Positions 6,280 through 8,767 of a stretch of DNA of 8,767 nucleotides are shown in pieces. How positions within the stretch are numbered: position 1 is the stretch's first letter; the number at the start of each line of letters is the position of its first letter. The notes under the pieces are model-generated. The model had not been told where the DNA came from. It saw only the letters and a program-made list of their open reading frames with translations, and did not search any database. The position numbers were made by a program, and so were the translations under genes. Origin of the DNA: Pseudomonadota bacterium (GTDB lineage Bacteria; Pseudomonadota; Alphaproteobacteria; Caulobacterales; Caulobacteraceae); NCBI GenBank assembly GCA_023409795.1, contig JAEYQX010000180.1, forward strand, positions 1-8,767, written 5' to 3'.

Positions 6280-8767
6280 CTAGTCGAGCGTGCGCTTGAC
6301 CTCTTCGAGGGTGAAGCACTCGATGTAGTCGCCTTCCTTGATGTCCTGGAAGCCCTGGAACTGCATGCCGCACTCCTGGCCCGAGGGCACCTCGTTGACC
6401 TCGTCCTTGAAGCGCTTGAGCGTGTTGAGCACGCCCAGTTCCAGCACCACCACGTCGTCGCGGATGATACGGACGCGCGCGCCCTTGCGAACCACGCCCT
6501 CGGTGACACGGCAGCCGGCGATCTTGCCGACCTTGGTGATGTCGAAGACCTGAAGCACCTTGGCATTGCCCAGGAAGGTTTCGCGTTGCAGCGGCGCCAG
6601 CATGCCCGAGAGCACGCCCTTCATGTCGTCAAGCAGGTCGTAGATGATCGAGTAGTAGCGGATCTCGACGCCTTCACGCTCGGCCAGGTCACGCGCCTGC
6701 TTGGAGGCACGGACGTTGAAGCCCAGGATCGGGGCCCCGGCCGACTTGGCCAGGTTGACGTCGCTTTCGGTGATACCGCCAGCGCCCGAATAGACGGTGC
6801 GGGCGCGGACTTCCTCGTTGCCCATCTTGTCCAGCGAGCCGACGATGGCCTCGGCCGAACCCTGCACGTCCGCCTTGATGACGACCGGCAGTTCGTTGAC
6901 CTTCTTGGACTGCAGCTTCGACATCATGTCGATCAGCGAGACCGAACCACCCGAAACCTGGCTCTTCTCGCGGCGCGCACGCTCACGATACTCGGTCAGT
7001 TCGCGGGCGCGGGCCTCGCTTTCGACGACGGCGAAGATGTCACCCGGCGACGGCGTCTCGGACAGGCCGAGGATCTCGACCGGGACCGCAGGACCCGCCT
7101 CCGGCAGCTGGGCATTGCGTTCGTCCAGCAGGGCGCGAGCCTTGCCCCAGGCCGAGCCGGCCACGACGATATCGCCACGCTTCAGCATGCCGCGCTTGAC
7201 CAGGACGGTGGCCACCGGGCCGCGTCCCTTGTCCAGCTTGGCCTCGATCACCACGCCCTCGGCCGTACGGTCGGGGTTGGCGCGCAGGTCCATGACTTCC
7301 GACTGCAGCAGGATGGCGTCGGTCAGGCCGTTGAGGTTGATCCGCTCCTTGGCCGACAGTTCCACCACCTGGGTGTCACCGCCATAGGCCTCGGCCACGA
7401 TCTCGTGCTGCAGCAGCTCGTTGATGACCTTCTGGGCATCGGCACCGGGCTTGTCGATCTTGTTGACGGCCACGATGATCGGAGCCCCGGCCGCCTTGGC
7501 GTGCTGGATGGCCTCGATGGTCTGGGGCATGACGCCGTCGTCGGCGGCCACGACCAGGACCACGATGTCGGTCACGTTGGCACCACGGGCACGCATGGCC
7601 GAGAAGGCGGCGTGGCCGGGGGTGTCCAGGAAGGTGATGCGCTGACCATCTTCCAGGCGAACCTGATAGGCCCCGATGTGCTGGGTGATGCCACCGGCCT
7701 CGCCCGCGGCGACGTCGGTCGTGCGCAGGGCGTCCAGCAGCGAGGTCTTGCCGTGGTCGACGTGGCCCATGATGGCCACGACCGGCGGACGCGGGGTGGT
7801 GGCCTCGCTGTCGTCATCCTCCGACAGGAAGCCGGTTTCGACGTCCGATTCCGACACGCGCTTGACGGTCATGCCGAACTCTTCGGCCACCAGCTCGGCG
7901 GTGTCGGAGTCGATCACGTCATTGATCTTCATCATCATGCCCTGACGCATCAGGAACTTGACGATGTCGACGCCGCGCACGGCCATGCGGTTGGACAGCT
8001 CCTGAACGGTGATGACGTCGGGGATGACGACCTCACGCGGCTGACGCGGCGCGTCGGTGGAGCCACCCTTGCGCTTCTCCTTCTCGCGTTCGCGGGCACG
8101 GCGGACCGAGGCCAGCGAGCGCATACGCTCGGCGGTGTCCCCATCGCCAGCCACGGACTGGATGGTCAGGCGGCCTTCGCGACGTTTGGGCTCGCCGCGC
8201 GTGCGGCTGACGGCCTTGCCGGCATCCGAGAAGCGCTTGTCACGGTCATCCTCGGGACGACCCGGACGGGTGAAGCCGCTGCTGCCGGGCGCACGGCTCG
8301 GACGGGCCACCTCGGCCTGGGCCGGGGGCTGGTTCGGGGCCGGACGACCGCCGGCACCCGGACGGCCTGCGCCGGTCCGGGCCGCGCCGGGGGCGGGCTT
8401 GGGATTGAGGGCCGAATAGCGAACCGTCTGGTTCGGACGGCTGGGTGCGCCGCCGCGACGATCACCGTCCTGGCTGCGGTCGGGACGCTCGCTGGTCCGC
8501 TCGGGACGCTCGGCACCGCCACCCATGGCCTGTTCGCGGGCCGAACGGCCACCAAAGGCGGGGCGTTCCAGCGGGGCGCGACCTTGCGGGATCTTGGGCG
8601 CGCGCTGGCCAAAGTTCACGGTCGGGCGCGGGCGCGGGGCCGGGGCCGCCGGCTTTTCCGCGGCCGGCTGCGCGGCCGCCGGGGCCGGCGCCGGAACGAT
8701 CGGCTTGGGCAGTTCGATCTTGGGCAGGATCGGCTTGGCGACGGCAGGCTTTGCCGCCGGCTTGGCC
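6280..8767 (-). CDS. infB: Translation initiation factor IF-2 (N-terminus beyond the window)
   Basis: GTPase that brings formyl-methionyl initiator tRNA to the 30S subunit and promotes 50S joining. The frame is open to the right edge, so the start is not visible; about 828 codons are. The visible N-terminal part (about 7970-8766) is low-complexity: Lys-Pro and Ala-Pro repeats at 8620-8766, then a long Gly/Pro/Arg-rich linker. An IF2_N-type segment (VQELSNRMAVRGVDIVKFLM) lies at about 7945-8010. The G domain is complete: GHVDHGKT (7744-7767), GGITQHIG (about 7672-7695), DTPGH (about 7608-7622), NKID (7453-7464) and SAKE (about 7345-7356). Domain II, then domain III with ADVQGSAEAI (about 6845-6874), and the tRNA-binding C-terminal domain follow to the TAG stop at 6280-6282. 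A GTG at 8617-8619 is an internal valine codon, not a likely start. A terminator follows the gene. Confidence 0.97.
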   Translation of the reverse strand, partial: AKPAAKPAVAKPILPKIELPKPIVPAPAPAAAQPAAEKPAAPAPRPRPTVNFGQRAPKIPQGRAPLERPAFGGRSAREQAMGGGAERPERTSERPDRSQDGDRRGGAPSRPNQTVRYSALNPKPAPGAARTGAGRPGAGGRPAPNQPPAQAEVARPSRAPGSSGFTRPGRPEDDRDKRFSDAGKAVSRTRGEPKRREGRLTIQSVAGDGDTAERMRSLASVRRAREREKEKRKGGSTDAPRQPREVVIPDVITVQELSNRMAVRGVDIVKFLMRQGMMMKINDVIDSDTAELVAEEFGMTVKRVSESDVETGFLSEDDDSEATTPRPPVVAIMGHVDHGKTSLLDALRTTDVAAGEAGGITQHIGAYQVRLEDGQRITFLDTPGHAAFSAMRARGANVTDIVVLVVAADDGVMPQTIEAIQHAKAAGAPIIVAVNKIDKPGADAQKVINELLQHEIVAEAYGGDTQVVELSAKERINLNGLTDAILLQSEVMDLRANPDRTAEGVVIEAKLDKGRGPVATVLVKRGMLKRGDIVVAGSAWGKARALLDERNAQLPEAGPAVPVEILGLSETPSPGDIFAVVESEARARELTEYRERARREKSQVSGGSVSLIDMMSKLQSKKVNELPVVIKADVQGSAEAIVGSLDKMGNEEVRARTVYSGAGGITESDVNLAKSAGAPILGFNVRASKQARDLAEREGVEIRYYSIIYDLLDDMKGVLSGMLAPLQRETFLGNAKVLQVFDITKVGKIAGCRVTEGVVRKGARVRIIRDDVVVLELGVLNTLKRFKDEVNEVPSGQECGMQFQGFQDIKEGDYIECFTLEEVKRTLD

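Noticed and set aside
8617..8619. GTG as the start codon of infB
   Set aside because: The frame stays open to the window edge with typical IF-2 Lys-Pro and Ala-Pro linker sequence, and no ribosome site precedes this GTG.

Overview
The window is a GC-rich stretch of an alphaproteobacterial chromosome, most likely from the Caulobacteraceae (a Brevundimonas-like organism). This assignment is an inference from base composition, protein sequences and gene order; no database search was possible. Its backbone is the conserved translation and RNA-decay cluster infB, rbfA, truB, rpsO, pnp, all on the minus strand, so transcription runs from the right edge to the left.

Layout from right to left: infB (IF-2) enters from beyond the right edge and ends at 6280. 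A strong intrinsic terminator follows at 6212-6250. Then comes a pair of envelope genes not usually linked to this cluster: an unrecognised secreted protein (5612-6157) and a DUF2459/TIGR02117-type membrane-anchored protein (4857-5609), two bases apart. rbfA follows (4314-4793), then truB (3379-4311), also two bases apart and probably translationally coupled. After an 80-base gap that can fold into a compact leader hairpin comes rpsO (3028-3297). A 299-base, highly structured spacer then leads to pnp (506-2728). pnp ends at a perfect hairpin terminator at 454-482. On the far left a small plus-strand lipoprotein gene (16-426) converges on that terminator.

The core genes cover successive steps of translation and RNA turnover. 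IF-2 recruits initiator tRNA, RbfA matures the 30S subunit, TruB modifies the tRNA T-loop, S15 nucleates assembly of the central domain of the 30S subunit, and PNPase degrades RNA. The sequence suggests post-transcriptional control at two points: the rpsO leader and the rpsO-pnp spacer, where E. coli places S15 and PNPase autoregulation respectively. The RNA folds given here were found by eye as inverted repeats and have not been tested.

I found no mobile element, CRISPR array, tRNA, rRNA or phage gene, and nothing that looks like a wholly new system. The points most worth a second look are the RNA structures around rpsO and pnp, the two envelope genes splitting infB from rbfA, and the possible permuted papain-like active site in the DUF2459 protein.
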